64,000 bases of DNA, from the NCBI GenBank assembly GCA_023630585.1, contig CM042567.1, positions 2,560,001 to 2,624,000 of the forward strand, written 5' to 3'. Of the stretch, positions 21,004 through 33,260 are shown piece after piece; position 1 is the first letter of the stretch; each line of letters starts with the position of its first letter. The DNA comes from Cranoglanis bouderius (Eukaryota > Chordata > Actinopteri > Siluriformes > Cranoglanididae). The translations under genes and the position numbers were made by a program. The notes beneath the pieces were generated by a model. That model did no database searches, had not been told where the DNA came from, and saw only the letters and a list, made by a program, of their open reading frames with translations.

Positions 21004-21039
21004 CTTTTTTGGGAGAGATCCAGGCTGCCGATAATCTCT

Positions 21040-21245
21040 CTCTCTCCTCATTAAAGAGAGCTGAATAAACACAGGCCTCTTCCAGTTGTTTCTGCGAATT
21101 TCCTTGCAGTTGTCAAGAGACCTGATCACGGGCCAGAGCTTCAAAGGGCCTCGGGGCCAGAAGGGGCCAAAAGGGTCCAAAGGGGGGCCGCAGAGGGGCC
21201 TGGGGCCGAACATAACACCGCCACTGCGGACATCCAGCCAGGCTC
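21040..21245 (+). other. Unique G-rich block with short collagen-like reading frame
   Basis: TTTCCTTGCAG (AG at 21108-21109) precedes a frame open through at least 21406. It includes four to five Gly-X-Y triplets, GPRGQKGPKGSKG, at about 21146-21184. No ATG begins this frame, no donor is visible before the GA tract at 21248, and collagen exons normally carry longer uninterrupted Gly-X-Y. I regard it as a G-rich non-coding block (many GGGGCC words) and not an exon. Confidence 0.25.
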
Positions 21246-21247
21246 AA

Positions 21248-21697
21248 CAGAGTGAGGAAGAGAGAGAGAGAGAGAAACAGAGGGAGAGAGAGAGAGAGAG
21301 ACAGAGAGAAAGAAATATAGAGACGCAGAGTGAGACAGACAGTGAGAGAGAGATAAAGAAAGAGAGACAGAAAAAGGGATGCACGGAGAGAGAAAGAGAA
21401 ATATAGAGACAGAGAAAATAGAAATACTGTGAGAAATATACAGAGAGAAAGGTAGAGAGAAAGACAGAGACTGAAAAACAAAGATAGAGATGCAGAGAAA
21501 TGGAGGAAGATAGAGATAGAGAGAAAGAGAGAGAAAGAAATTCAAAACCAGAGGGAGAGAGAGATGAACAAAGAGAGAGGCAGAGAGAGAGAGAGAATAA
21601 TATGGAGGCACACGGAGATATAGAGACAGATAGATGGAAATAGAGAGAAAGAAAGAGAGAGACAGAAATAAAAATAGCAACAGTTAGAGAGAGAAAT

Positions 21698-21734
<37 letters not shown>

Positions 21735-21910
21735 ACTCGGACATGTTCTTTTCCCTGCACTTCCTGAATGTCGACTGTGAGGGTGGTGATTGGGTAGAAG
21801 AGTTTACCATGGAGGCAATTAAGGAAAGTGAAATAACAGGAGAGAGAGGAAAAAAAAAGAATGAGACAGAGAGAGAGGGGGAGAGAGAGAGAGAGAGAGA
21901 GAGAGAACAA
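21248..21910 (+). repeat. 660-bp imperfect GA-rich (polypurine) region
   Basis: Nearly all purine on the plus strand, dominated by GAGAGA with AAGA, ATAGAGA and CAGAGA interruptions. It is broken by about 100 bp of unique sequence at 21736-21845. It explains the Ser/Leu-rich minus-strand frames. Long homopurine tracts can adopt triplex DNA. Confidence 0.93.
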
Positions 21911-22113
21911 ACCAACCTTTGGAATATAATTGCTTACTGGATAACTCTGCTCTGAGATGACTAAATTGATCAAATTGTATCCCAGGGTACTGAGAAAATT
22001 GTCTAATGTTTTCTATTACTTCAGCTCACTGATAACACATTATTGTTCCTTGCTCCATTTTGCTCATATAAGAAGATTTAAACTGTATTTTTATGTTGAG
22101 TACCTTCACAGCC

Positions 22114-22114
22114 A

Positions 22115-22166
<52 letters not shown>

Positions 22167-22180
22167 AAACACTCATAAAC
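22114..22180. repeat. (CA)n microsatellite
   Basis: About 22 pure CA units followed by imperfect AAACACA/CATACA. A shorter CA tract lies at 22457-22485. Confidence 0.95.
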
Positions 22181-22629
22181 ACACATACAAAAACATACAC
22201 ATATACAATGTCTGTGCAGACGTGTACGAGGTTGCCCGCTGTCTCGGCATCGTTCCATATTTTAGCCACGCTGAAGAGGGAAAAAAATAGCCGTCACATG
22301 GAGGTCTGAGGGCAAACACAGAGCCTTCAGTTCATAAGAAGCACGGACAGCTCATCGCTTACACACACTGAACTAACGTCACACACTGCAGAGTACACAC
22401 TGACCGCCACACTGCTGCACTAAGGCAAATAAGTCCTACTTCAACACGTAGTGTGTAACACACACACAAACACACACACACACATAGACTCGTGCTGGGA
22501 AATAAGGGGACAGCCATTACAACGCCCAGAGCAAACACACAGCTGCTGTATGGAGGAAAAGAATTCTCGATGCTCGCTTTTGCATTACAGAAGCAGCACT
22601 AAAATGAGACGGATACTGAAATCCAGAAT

Positions 22630-22862
22630 CTGCCGGGGGATCCGGAGTCAATCCTGGGAGCACGAGGCGGGAATATACCCTGGATGGGACGCAGTGAGGT
22701 CCATCGCAGTGCAAAATTCACACACCTTCACACACACTCACACTCAGAGGCAATTTACCGTCGGCAGTCCGCCTACTGGCATGTTACTGGGAGGTGGGAG
22801 GAAACCGGAGAACCCGGATCGAACCAGGAACCCTGTAGCTGTGATGCTGCGACGCTACGTGC
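22630..22862 (-). mobile_element. Fish SINE-like repeat, copy 1 (minus)
   Basis: Contains ATACCCTGGATGGGACGC, GGTCCATCGCAGTGC, GGCAATTTACCGTCGGCAGTC, GGAGGTGGGAGGAAACCGGA and a trailing GAACCAGGAACCCTGTAGCT. The reverse complement corresponds to the GGTTTCCTC.../CTCTAAATTGCC.../GGGTGTATTCC module found in fish HE1-like SINE families. The same module occurs at 33648-33905, 33925-34145 and 36095-36330. The tRNA-like promoter head is not evident in this copy. Confidence 0.7.
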
Positions 22863-24364
22863 TACAAAATGATTCGATACGAATGTGAATACGTAAACGT
22901 GAACCTGAGGAAAAAGGTTCCATGTACGACCTGTTACAACGATTCCTTTGTAGCACAATTCCGCGGGGAAACGCTGGTCAATTTAAAACGAGCGCTAATT
23001 AACGAACTCGGATATATCGATCAGCATTGCGATTAGCGTCGAAACGAGAGGTCGGACTCCCGCTGGAAATGTCATAGCATAAAAGGTTGCCTGGTCAGTG
23101 TGTGTGTGAGATGAAGACAGGAAAGAGATGGAGGTTAGGGGAGGTTAGGGGTCTGGGCTCGACAGGTTGAGTTCAAGGCCAGAGAGAGGTGTGCTGACAC
23201 CGGAGGATGGAACGAATAGGAGTAAGAATCCTTGTTATGTGATGTCCAGCTTAAAGCCAGCAGCAACCCTGTGGATTGGTCTCAGGGGAAAATAGGGTCC
23301 GATCCGATCCACTCCACAACCCCGCCCCCCCACCCTTCCTGCCCTCCTCCACCCCTCTCCACATTGCCGTGCCATTCAAAACCAGCCAGCACCTATTTCC
23401 TCCAATAAAATCTAATAACCTTCTCTGTCAGAAATCACACCAGCCCTCGAGTGCAGACTCAACTGAAGGGGGAAGGAGGGGTCGCTGAAAGGGGTATAGG
23501 CCTGTAATTGCAGAACACAAGTCCTCTCTAACGTCTCCCCACCCCCCAACCGGCGTTCACAGCCATTTTGTTTTCCAACTTGTGTGTTGTTCTGTTGCTT
23601 TTTTGCCCTCAGTCCTCATCACGTCGCTGTTGATTGCCTATGCTGCTCTCCCCGCACTCAGCAATCAGTCAAGAGTCAAGGACTTTTTTTTTTTTATGAT
23701 TGGGAGGCCCTTTTTTTTTTGTTGGGGTTGGACATGGTTAGCCTTTTAGCTCGGACTCGGACCTGGGAAATCGCGATGTAGCCAGAGAGCCGAGACCGAA
23801 ATACATTGGTCTTGCATATATTTCATGGTACAAGACCGTTAGGCATAAAGGAACAAAAAAATTTTTAAATCCTAAATATTGTTCTTCTTACAAAGGCAGC
23901 ATTTTAATTAAGACATAAGTTTTAGCCCCCTTTAACCTACCCCCTATGAAAATAAAACAATCCCTGAAATCTATTTTTAGAGCTAAATATCTTGTTGGAT
24001 GTTGTGTTATTTGGTTGTACTCTACTGTATGCATGAATAGTTACTGTACTTTTAAAACACATGAACCTCTGCTGTTCTGGCTCTTTATTATTCCAGAGAA
24101 AAACGATTTACAATAATTAAAGTAATACCGGCTAGACGGGAAATGGAGCCTAATGATATTGAAATAAATGCTAATAGCTCTGGGATGGCCAAAAATTGTA
24201 AACACAACCTTTTCTGTATTGTTGTTTGTATTATTATTATTACTATTCTTCTTCTTATTATTATTAATGCAACATAAACGTTTTGTGTTGTCCAGACACC
24301 TCTCTACGTCACCCTAGCCATCTTCACCATCTCTCCTCATCTCGCTTTCTCTTCTTCCTTTCTT
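22863..24364. other. No gene seen
   Basis: Unique sequence with a C-rich stretch at 23315-23360, poly(T) runs near 23685 and 23712, and an ATT triplet run at 24228-24264. No recognisable exon or element. Confidence 0.45.
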
Positions 24365-24520
24365 ATTTTTAATGGCAGATGAAAGAGACAAATGGCCGCG
24401 CACGGCTGCCAGCACTCGGGGCTCGGATCAATCGGAGACCCAGCAGTAATTAACTATTTGCTAAACTTACACCATTGATTTCCATTTAATGCTGAGCGCT
24501 ATGCTCTAAATGAAGACCGA
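24365..24520. promoter_or_regulatory. Possible conserved non-coding block
   Basis: AATGGCAGATGAAAGAGACA, CAATCGGAGACCCAGCAG, TAATTAACTATTTGC, CCATTGATTTCCATTTAATG. Repeat-free with TAATTA and ATTTAAT sites. The texture suggests an ancient vertebrate enhancer; no alignment was possible here. Confidence 0.3.
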
Positions 24521-24859
24521 TACCTGGGTGTGAGAGAGTGTGTGGAGTAGGGAGGGGAGGGTAACTCTGGGTTGAGGTTGTGTGCAGGGGCTTGGGGCTC
24601 TGATAAATTGGCCCTTCTTTAATTGGGAGAGGAACAGGACTGTGTGTGGGGGTGCATCGGAGAGAAAAAACTGAGCTGGGCTTTAATTGGGGAGTCCCTG
24701 TCACTGTCTTCTCCTTTTATTATTTTTTTTTCTTGTGCTCGATTATGGCTTGCTGCACTAACTGCTCTTCAGCATGGTGGAGATGATCATGTGACCTAGC
24801 GACAGGAGGTACAGTCGGCGTTCTCCGTCTCTCAAACCTTCGCCGTCTCTCCTGATCTG

Positions 24860-24980
24860 TATCTCAGCCCACCTAATCTTGGTATAGCCTTAGCTGGATG
24901 GAAGACTTATTAAATTCTTGAGAGGGTTAATGAATAGGATGCTGTCATAGGCCTCGCCGAGCCTTTGTATCACGACGGTC
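24860..24980. promoter_or_regulatory. Possible conserved non-coding block
   Basis: CCACCTAATCTTGGTATAGC, GAAGACTTATTAAATTC and GGTTAATGAATAGGATGC in repeat-free sequence, with no stop-free exon-like frame. Composition-based guess only. Confidence 0.2.
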
Positions 24981-25507
24981 CATCAAGGCCTGCCATTGTT
25001 TGCACATTCTAATTGAATCTGTACAAACACGATCCCGCTCCAAAGCCTCGCCGCCACCGCCGCACTCTCCCCCAGAGCCACGAAGAGAAGGAGACGGGGA
25101 AGAACGTCATTTCCGAAGTTTGCTTTGAAAATGTCAGGACTCATATAGAAGCAAAGCACGTGACTGAACGCTGAGAGCTCAAAGGCTGTAGACGTTCGCT
25201 TCAATCTTGTTCCTTTTTTCAAATTTAGACTAAAATGGATTAACCCGATCTCAGTGTTATTGTTAGTGTCTCTAACTGACAGGGGACAGCGCATTGTCCT
25301 GGTGTAACAAAAAAAACGCTGACGCTATCAGTGAACAATTTCTCACACGTAAACCTCCTAAAAACTCAGATCTTAAGTTTAACTAACTACATTTTCATGA
25401 GTGAGGTGGTAGTTCCACTACTGTTTTACATCTGCTTGTAATTAAGTAAGGAATTAAACACGACAGGGCTGCTGTTATCAGAAATGATTCAATGACAATC
25501 TATTGTT

Positions 25508-25635
25508 TCTGTTATACCACAGCAGTCTGCCAACATCAATTATTTATTACAGGACAGCATGGTGTACTTTTAATCCACTTACAGTTACATTTAATGTCCC
25601 CATGAAGTACCTTGAAACGTGCAGCGTTATTCGTT
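25508..25635 (-). mobile_element. MITE family A, copy 5 (end fragment, minus)
   Basis: Starts with GTTATACCACAGCAG, matching the family's 10-bp terminus plus adjacent bases. It continues with TTTTAATCCACTTACAGTTA then CATTTAATG, as in 46090-46130. The core is missing: only the right-end portion remains. Confidence 0.6.
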
Positions 25636-26914
25636 GTGTTGACGCAACTTCCACTGAAACAGGGAGTCAGGGAGGAACATATCGAGTGGCTCCTCCCCAT
25701 TTTTAAATAGCCAGTAGTGTTCAGCTTACCTCACAGCACGGGCAAAGCCGTACTTGACGGTTAAGTACCATGGATTTTTATCATGGTGGGGGCGGGACAC
25801 TTCAGATTCTAGAGAACATTTGATTCGGACAAAAATCTGATGAGAAGCTGAAGTGCAGAATGATGTCATCAAAACTGTCGTTCCGTATCGGTGGTAGAGA
25901 GAGACTGTAAATTTTGAATGCGTGTATCTTCTAAATGCGAATTCTGTCATCGTTTTGGAGCGCACTAGCTTATAGATGACCTTAAGGCTGACATATTCAT
26001 ACTAAAAGCCACAAAACTTCAGTTTTGATTTCACGTGGACTTTCAACGTCCTCCATACAGCTCATGTCTACGCATAATATATTCACATTTCACTGTTTGA
26101 AAAGTTCTAATTGATCTGAAGATACCCTCTTTAAATTTATATAAACAAAAGGTTCTTTTTCTTTGGTTGTCCCTTTGGTGGACCCATCGAAGGTTCTACG
26201 TTTCCCTATCAGAACACTTTTGTGTATCTATGAACCATTAATGAAACCATGAAGAACCCTGAACTGTTGAAGAACTCGTTCAGCTTAGTCTCACTCCTCA
26301 CTCAGGAAAGATTTGTTTATTTGGGCTCATATGAGCACTTATTGAAGATCTTTCACTGAATTTAATCAAATTTTACACTTGGCATCAGTTCAATTTCTTA
26401 CATCTTCTCTGATGTAGTCGTGTGTCTGTAGCTCTTTGACTCTCCTGCACGGTTTACTGATTCTACACCATCTCATCACCTTGGTAAGGGGGTTCAATGG
26501 CTCACTTAAAATGCTGTCACTTGCAAGCCAATGAACTTGACTTTAAACTTAGGTAAACCCAATTGGAGGCTAATACACCATAATAGGTTGATCAATACCA
26601 ATTATGGGGCCTCCTCATCGAACAAAAGATACCACTCCGCCTGCGCCCGCTCTGTGGTCTGTTGGGATGCACGGCTGGTCCAGAAAGCATGTGTTTGAAA
26701 ACCGTGAATTGGTTGTGGTCAAATTTTGGGCTGTTTCTATTTTGATCCTGCTTTTACTCTAGTACGACGCGTTTCATTTCTAATCCCTTTTAGGGATTGG
26801 TTTAGGATTCCTTATTCCTTCATCTTTATCAGTTTTCACACACACACACACTGTGCTGTTGAATCCATTGCTGTCTCTGAGGATCATTCTGATGTTTGGC
26901 TGTTGACCCAAGAC
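25636..26914. other. No gene seen
   Basis: Unique AT-rich sequence with a short (CA)n at 26836-26851. No recognised element. Confidence 0.45.
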
Positions 26915-28025
26915 TCTAAATAGACATGTTTTATTCACAAATGATTCTGTCTTTGTGAATGAGTCGCTTAAGGAATCAGAGTCATTTCTTTTGTTCCTTT
27001 GCTGCTCATGGGTTTCACAAAGCAACATTAAAACATGGAAGCCAAAGCACTACATTTCCATACCTATATTTATATATATATGTATATTTCTTCTGCATTT
27101 AAAAAAATAATAATAATAATTAAATATTCTTGAATTGTGTACATGATGTTTGCAATTTGCATGTGTACCGAATCTGAATCGATGAATCATTTTGGTCATG
27201 ACCAAGATTTGCTCCTCTCTCGTTCAGCAGATCAATGTTGGAATCTTTCTGTCATGGCTGAGATTCTTTTGTCCCTCGTTCAATGATTCACTGTTCAAGA
27301 ATCATAGTATATAAGCATGTTTATAAGCTATTCTACACTACTAGAGCTGTCTGATGTCTGCCGTAACTCTAAATAAACTTCAGTCATGAATAATGCAATA
27401 TTTTTGAATGAATCGCTAAGGTGAACGATTCCATTCTTTTTTCCTCAGGTACCTGTAATGGGCTTTGCAGCATAAAATTGCAACATGGAATTCAAAGTAC
27501 TAATATATATCACTGACAGGTGAAGTGAATAACATTGATTATCTCGTTACAGTGGCACCAGTATATTAGGCAGCAAGTGAACAGTCAGTTCTCGAAGTTG
27601 ATGTGCAACGGGCAAGCGTAAGGATCAGAGCAACTTTAACAAAGGCCAAATTGTGATCGCTAGACAGCTGGGTCAGAGCATCTCCAAACCGGCAGGTCTT
27701 GTGGGGTGTTTTTTTAAAGATTCATGAACCATGTTAGTCGTGTTTGCAATTGCATGTGACCGAAATTCGCTTCCCTATCCTTCAACTGATCAGCGTCTGA
27801 ATCAGTGAATCTTTCGGTCATGGCTGAGATTCGATCCTCCCTTGTTCAATGAATCACTTGACTCAATGACTCCCATTGGATCACAACTAAAGATGCAATG
27901 TGGACGAACACATTATAAAACAATACGAAATAATAACGATTATTAGCTGTTTTACACTATTCAAGCTGTTGTGCAGCCAAAACATGCAACTGAACAAATC
28001 TGAATGAATTGTTTAACTGAATCTA
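26915..28025 (+). repeat. Tandem duplication (about 480-bp period) rich in GAATCA motifs
   Basis: Two to two and a half diverged copies. CTCTAAATA plus a TGAATGA(G/A)TCGCT block occurs at 26917-26970 and 27368-27418. GCAATTTGCATGTG/GCAATTGCATGTGA occurs at 27151 and 27746. CTTTCGGTCATGGCTGAGATTC-like sequence occurs near 27245 and 27810, with a further diverged copy near 27195. Words such as GAATCA, GATTCA and TGAATC recur very often. A Tc1 fragment (27508-27715) interrupts the second copy. I do not recognise the family. Confidence 0.6.
27508..27715 (+). mobile_element. Tc1-like element, 5' fragment
   Basis: Matches the first 210 bp of the larger Tc1 relic at 29168-30058: ACTGACAGGTGAAGTGAATA, AGGCAGCAAGTGAACAGTCA, then a damaged transposase start (ATGTGCAACGGGCAAGCG, GGATCAGAGCAACTTTAAC, GGGTCAGAGCATCTCC). 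It stops at GTCTTGTGGGGTGTT. Same orientation as the larger copy 1.6 kb away. Confidence 0.8.
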
Positions 28026-29089
28026 TTTAAATGTCACTCAGAAAAAAAAGAAAGAAAAAAAAAGACTCTGAAATTAGTTAAACAGAGGAACAAGTGAACA
28101 CAGAGGATATTGAACTTGAATTCAGTTCTTCTTGTGTCCTGAGTTGGCCAAGACCAGGCCGAGTGTACGTGTTGCCACACAAATTAACCTTCTCTGCTCT
28201 CTCACACTGCTGAGTGCATGTGGGCATTCTGGTGTGTGTGTGTTTGTGTGTGTATGTCCACAGGATCTAATTAAATTATATGGATGACGCACTTTCTTAC
28301 CCTGTTTAAGCTCACTGTAATTGGCAGTGAATGGTGAGCTCGGTGCATCAGGAAGACTTGGAGAAGCAAGGAAGATCTTTCATAAAGCTCGAATCCACTA
28401 GACTTGACGGACACAAAGGCCTACGCCTGAGTTAGCCTGGAATTTTTATGCACGTCGGCCAAAATTGTTAAATATATCTACACATTTTGATTCTACGTGT
28501 TTTTATAGGAGAAGCAAAAAAATGTGAGTGAAGAACGTAAAGGAAAAATTGGCACCGGAGTCGTATGCAGAAAGAAAATAGAAAGCAGAAACTATGGATT
28601 GATGGTTGTAGACTAATTCTGGGAGACAGAGAGCTAGAAAGGAAGATGTACAGCAGTGAATTGAGATATAGTTCAGGAAGAGTGCACTAGTGAGATCTGC
28701 CAGTTTGCATCTTACTGTAGTGTGAAATTACAGACCTCGCTGTCCAGACGATCCTAGTGAAATATCTTGGACATGTTTGCATAAACGCCATGATCCGAAA
28801 CCAGCTACTTGTTTTTGGGTTTCAAGAAATCCTATCAGAACTATTATAACTCAAACAGAGTACCACTTTTAGCATAAAAAGAAGTCACTGGCCCCCTTAT
28901 GATCACAGCACTGAATTCAATCCAACTCTTTATTAGACAAAACATTAGGCATTTTTGTATATATATATGTAAATATATTTATATATATGTAGCCTAGACT
29001 TTCTGAAAAAGATCACAAACTCCCTGAGACGACATGAGAAAGAAACCTTGAGAGGAACAAGACTCAAAAGGGAACCCATCCTCATTATC
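28026..29089. other. No gene seen
   Basis: Unique sequence with a short (GT)n near 28231-28256 and a TATATATGTAAATATAT tract at 28960-28988. No recognised element. Confidence 0.45.
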
Positions 29090-29162
29090 TCTGGCTGTTA
29101 CAAAGTGCTGTTACTGGAGACTCCTTCCATAAATGCCAAATAAACATCTTACAGAATGTTTA
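29090..29162 (-). mobile_element. MITE family A, copy 6 (fragment, minus)
   Basis: GTTACAAAGTGCTG, then the core (29108-29128, two substitutions), ATAAATGCCAAATAAACATC and TTACAG. It ends exactly where the Tc1 element begins, so the Tc1 insertion or a later deletion removed the rest. Confidence 0.75.
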
Positions 29163-29167
29163 TATAT

Positions 29168-30058
29168 CAGTCATAACATTAATACCACTGACAAGTGAAG
29201 TGAATAACATTGATCATCTCAATACAATGGCACCTGTCAAGGGGTGGGCTATATTAGGCAGAAAGTGAACAGTCAGTTCTTGAAGTTGATGTGTTGGAAG
29301 CAGGAAAAATGGGCAAGTGTAAGGATCTGAGCGACTTTGACAAGGGCCAAGTTGTGATGGCTAGACGACTGGGTCAGAGCATCTTCTAAATGGCAGGTCT
29401 TGTGGGGTGTTCCTGGTATACAGTGGTTAGTACCTACCATAAATGTTCCAAGGAAGGACATCCGGTGAACCGGCGACAGGGTCATGGGCGCCCAATGCTC
29501 ACTGATGCACATGGGGAGTGAAGGCTAGCCCGTCTGGTCCGATCCCACAGTTACTGGGTGCGTGTTCATCGCTTACCTTAGGAAGAGATGGCACCAGGAT
29601 GCACTATGGGAAGAAGGCAAGCCGGCGGAGGGAGTGTGAGGCTCTGGGCAATGTTCTGCTGGGAAACCTTGGGTCCTGGCATTCATGTGGATGTTCCTTT
29701 GACACGTACCACCTACCTAAACATCGTTGCAGACCAAGTACATCCCTTCATGGCAACGGTATTCCCTAATGGCAGTGGCCTCTTTCGGCAGGATAATGCG
29801 CCCTGACACACTGCAAAAATTGTTCAGGGATGGTTTGAGGAACATGACAAAGAGTTCAAGGTGTTGACTCCAAATTCCCCAGATCTCAGTCCGATAGAGC
29901 GTCTGTGGGATGTGCTGGACAAACAAGTCCGATCTATGGACGTTCCACCTCGCAGCTAGGACTTAAAGGATCTGCTGCTAACATCTTGGTGCCAGATACC
30001 ACAGCACACCTTCAGAGGTCTTGTGGAGTCCATGCCTCGATGGGTCAGAGCTGTTGCA
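29168..30058 (+). mobile_element. Tc1-like element, internally deleted and 3'-truncated
   Basis: The left terminus CAGTCATAACATTAATACCA is intact, preceded by TATATAT. The 3' terminal inverted repeat is absent: homology ends in the transposase C-terminus at a (TA)n tract (30060-30076). Length is about 890 bp against 1.2-1.6 kb for a full element. It lies inside or at the edge of a family A copy. Confidence 0.88.
29309..30058 (+). pseudogene. Tc1-like transposase, disrupted
   Basis: From ATG at 29309 the frame gives MGKCKDLSDFDKGQVVMARR, the N-terminal DNA-binding region, followed by a stop in place of the expected residue after GQSIF. A second stop interrupts after TDAHGE. At about 29551 the sequence jumps from the linker (RLARLVRSHS) to YWVRVHRL, so the part carrying the first catalytic Asp is missing. 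The second catalytic Asp region survives (RQDNAP, 29786-29803) but is followed by TGA where Cys is expected. The third acidic residue region survives as SPDLSPIERLWDVL (about 29873-29917). The copy cannot encode an active enzyme. Confidence 0.88.
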
Positions 30059-30597
30059 TATATATATATACAGTATATATAAAAACAACATATTTTTGAA
30101 ATCTGTTTATTACTAGCTTTATATTATGTGGTTAATGAATTAGCTTTAATAACCAAACATATTTGAGAATTCAATAGTTTATACAAACTATGTATATGCT
30201 GTTGGTGGTATAATACATAATAACTTACCATTTTGGTAGTAGTTTTCGTGATCTCATCACATTCTTAACGAAATAATAATAAAATCAAAGACGCCTGGTG
30301 GTCCCCGGATCCCACCTTGAGAACCACAAGCACTAGACGATTATTATGCCCCATGATTTCATTTACTGTCAGAATCGGAGATTGACTCCAGACTCCAGAC
30401 CATTTTTGCCTTTTACAAGATCAGATATGGTTACTGATAATCCTAATGGCTCCTAACTCCATAAAATGTTTTGTTGTTTGTATGTACGTATGTATGCATG
30501 CATGAGAGGTGTCATATCCTGACATACATTGCTAATAATAATCTATGGCGCTTTTAAAATGCGATATTAGTTTATGATCCTTCTCCAGATTGGTGGA

Positions 30598-30628
<31 letters not shown>

Positions 30629-32966
30629 TTTTTTTCATTGGGATAAATTTCTATGCGCTGCTCGTAAAGCATGTGATGTCATACATTAGTGACATTAGCT
30701 ACATTAGCGTAATGGCATTGTTGGGACATTGTTGTGTCAGAAACACTGGGATACAATGCTTAGATGCAGGGATATTTCTCCGCTCCCTCCCTGTCCTTTC
30801 TTTTTTTTTTTTTTTTTTTCTTTCTTTCATTCTTTTTTACACCACCCCCCACCCCTCACTATCTCATATTCCACTCTTGGTCTGTAGTATCTATCTCTCT
30901 TGCTCTTGCCCCATCCCCTCCCTAACACCATCATCACCCCCCTGCTACCCTTCCAACTTCCAATTTCAATAGTGGACCTCCGAGCGGTTGCCATGTCGAC
31001 CAGACTGCATATTACTATGGCAACCGGTCTGTAAGCGGCGAGCCTGCTGATTAGGAAGGGATGTCTAGTTGCAGCCTGGCCAGTGGAAGGATGCAGAGAA
31101 AGAGAGAGATATGTGGACGAATGAGGAGAACGTGGTTTGTTTGGCTCATATGGATTGCGTTGATCATTTAAACAGGGAAAAAATATCTTAACCAGGCCAA
31201 ATCACATTCCTCTAGAACCACATATAGTCTCCGTTTCATACCTCGAACCTGAATGTGGTGTCTTCAGCATAATTCACCTGAGGCATCCAGAGTTCTTTTT
31301 GTTTTTTGGTTTTTTTTGGATCTCTGAGGGCGTCTTTGTGCAATTCGTTGTTCCTGATTCTATATTTTAGTGTGGATCGTTGCCTTCTTGTCTGTCTGCT
31401 TTTCATTTCAGTTTTATTTGAAGCATAGCCGTGACCATTTGTAAATATAATATTGAATATGAGGGCTAAAATAAAAACACACAGGAACATTTTCTTTGAA
31501 AGAAAACACCAACACCAGATAGGCAACACCATATGTGATTGTTTTTTTTCCATCAAGAGCTTCAAGGTTGCAATCATACCATATCTATTCTGAATAGCAA
31601 GCCCGCTAAACAGAAAAGCTTCACTTTCTGCTAGCCAGATCTTTCGTTCAAACCACACAAAATGTACCGTTTGGCTGTTTGCATAATTTGTGCTTAGATT
31701 GAACAATGTTTCCTTAGTGTATTTACTTCTCATTTCTCCTCCAAAGGGATTTTGCGGCCAAATGTGAAAATGAAATTACGAGAAAGTAATCCATCATGTC
31801 TACGTTTATTCCACCTGCGAATTTATTTCACGTACACTTTCTCGATCGTTGCTGATGACGTGTTACGAATTTATCGAAGCAGGCTTAAATAAGCTACATA
31901 AATCCGCAATGCGCAGGAAAACCGAGCGTAATCGCTCAACCAAAGGCTGTGCGAATCTGAAAAGAAATCAGCCCCAGCCTCACCTCTCATTTCTACGTAA
32001 CATTGTGCATTGTTTTTTAAATCATCTGTGATTTTGTTTCATTAGTCCACTTTAATGTAAATAAGACAAAGTGAGTGAACCTTGTTTTTTTATTTTTTTT
32101 TCCTTAAAATATAGCAAAAGTCTCTTTATGCTTGCATTCTCTGGGTATAGCGTATTATTTAAATCTACATTTCCATCTAGCACCATCTAAAACTGCATAC
32201 CATCCCTTTTAACCATCCAACAGCAAGTGCACTAATGAACCCTGTGTAGGGGGCCATGCAAGACAAGGGTCTTGTCCCAAACTGTCCTGTCAAGATTGTC
32301 CTCATCCTCCAGAAAAGCTAACTGCATGATCTAATTAGGAGTAGAGAGAGACTGAAACAGGGAAAGAGAGTGAGAGAAAGAAATAGTGACCCATCCCATT
32401 TGTCAGCTCGTTTAAGACAGTAATTACCGACTATTTATTATTCGTCCCACAGCCTGACATTTCAATAACAATAATAAGGATGGTGTGGTTAAAAAAATAA
32501 ATAAAAAAAAAGTCCTACACTAACTATCAGCGTTTTAATTGCTCCGCTCATCAACTAAACAGCAAGGGAGGGAAACGTTATTTTCTCGTTTGTACGTTTC
32601 ATCTGTAGCATCGTCTATGAGTTCGGGGCAAAAAAAAAAAAAAAAGAGTTTGGGAGACGGAGCAAGAGAAAGAGCAAAGCTCGGCCTTATCACTCACTGT
32701 CTATTACTTTTGTGTCCACGCATTTATTAGCCAGCGAGCTTTCCAGCTTGGCGGCTGCTCTCTCTGCAACTTGATTTTGTTTCCTGCTGTCTACAGACGA
32801 GGTCAAAAAAATGACTAATAACACAGCCGGAAACGATGATTGCTAACGATTTGCTGTATTTTGCTGTATCACCTTCATATTTTATTTGTTTATATCCAGT
32901 GTCCTTCCTACTCCCTTTCTCTTTTTTTTATTATTCTCGCTCCTACTCTCTCTTTTTTATTATTTT

Positions 32967-33018
<52 letters not shown>

Positions 33019-33260
33019 CATTGCCCCCAACCTGAACTCTGCAGCACCTCATTAAGGCCGTGTATGGCCGCCGGTTTCATTGGCTGAGCTGGAGGTGGAG
33101 GAATAGCACATAATTATTAAGCGGAGATGGTATTACACTCTTCAGGAATTATGGATCGGGCTCGGAGCTCAGGTTCTACATCGGCCTGTGTAGCCAAAGC
33201 TAAACGAGTAGAGAGGTATAGGTGGAAGTAGAGAGGTCACTGGGTGAATCAGTCTTGCCT
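30059..33260. other. No gene seen; scattered simple repeats
   Basis: Holds (TA)n at 30058-30078, (GT)n at 30597-30625, poly(T) at 30800-30819, poly(A) at 32631-32645 and (CT)n at 32971-33019. Most of the rest is unique. Open frames such as the minus-strand one around 31236-31733 show no known domain and no plausible splice context. Confidence 0.45.

Noticed and set aside
21086..21406. Collagen-like Gly-X-Y peptide after an acceptor-like CAG.
   Set aside because: Only four to five triplets, no ATG and no donor. The frame runs on into a GA repeat. GGGGCC-rich DNA produces Gly-Pro-like codons by chance.
21113..21973. Long Ser/Leu/Phe-rich minus-strand frames.
   Set aside because: They translate the GA/CT-rich tract.
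31236..31733. 165-codon minus-strand frame.
   Set aside because: No domain, Lys/Arg-rich tail from AT-rich sequence, no splice context. Length is within chance for AT-poor patches of a 64-kb window.
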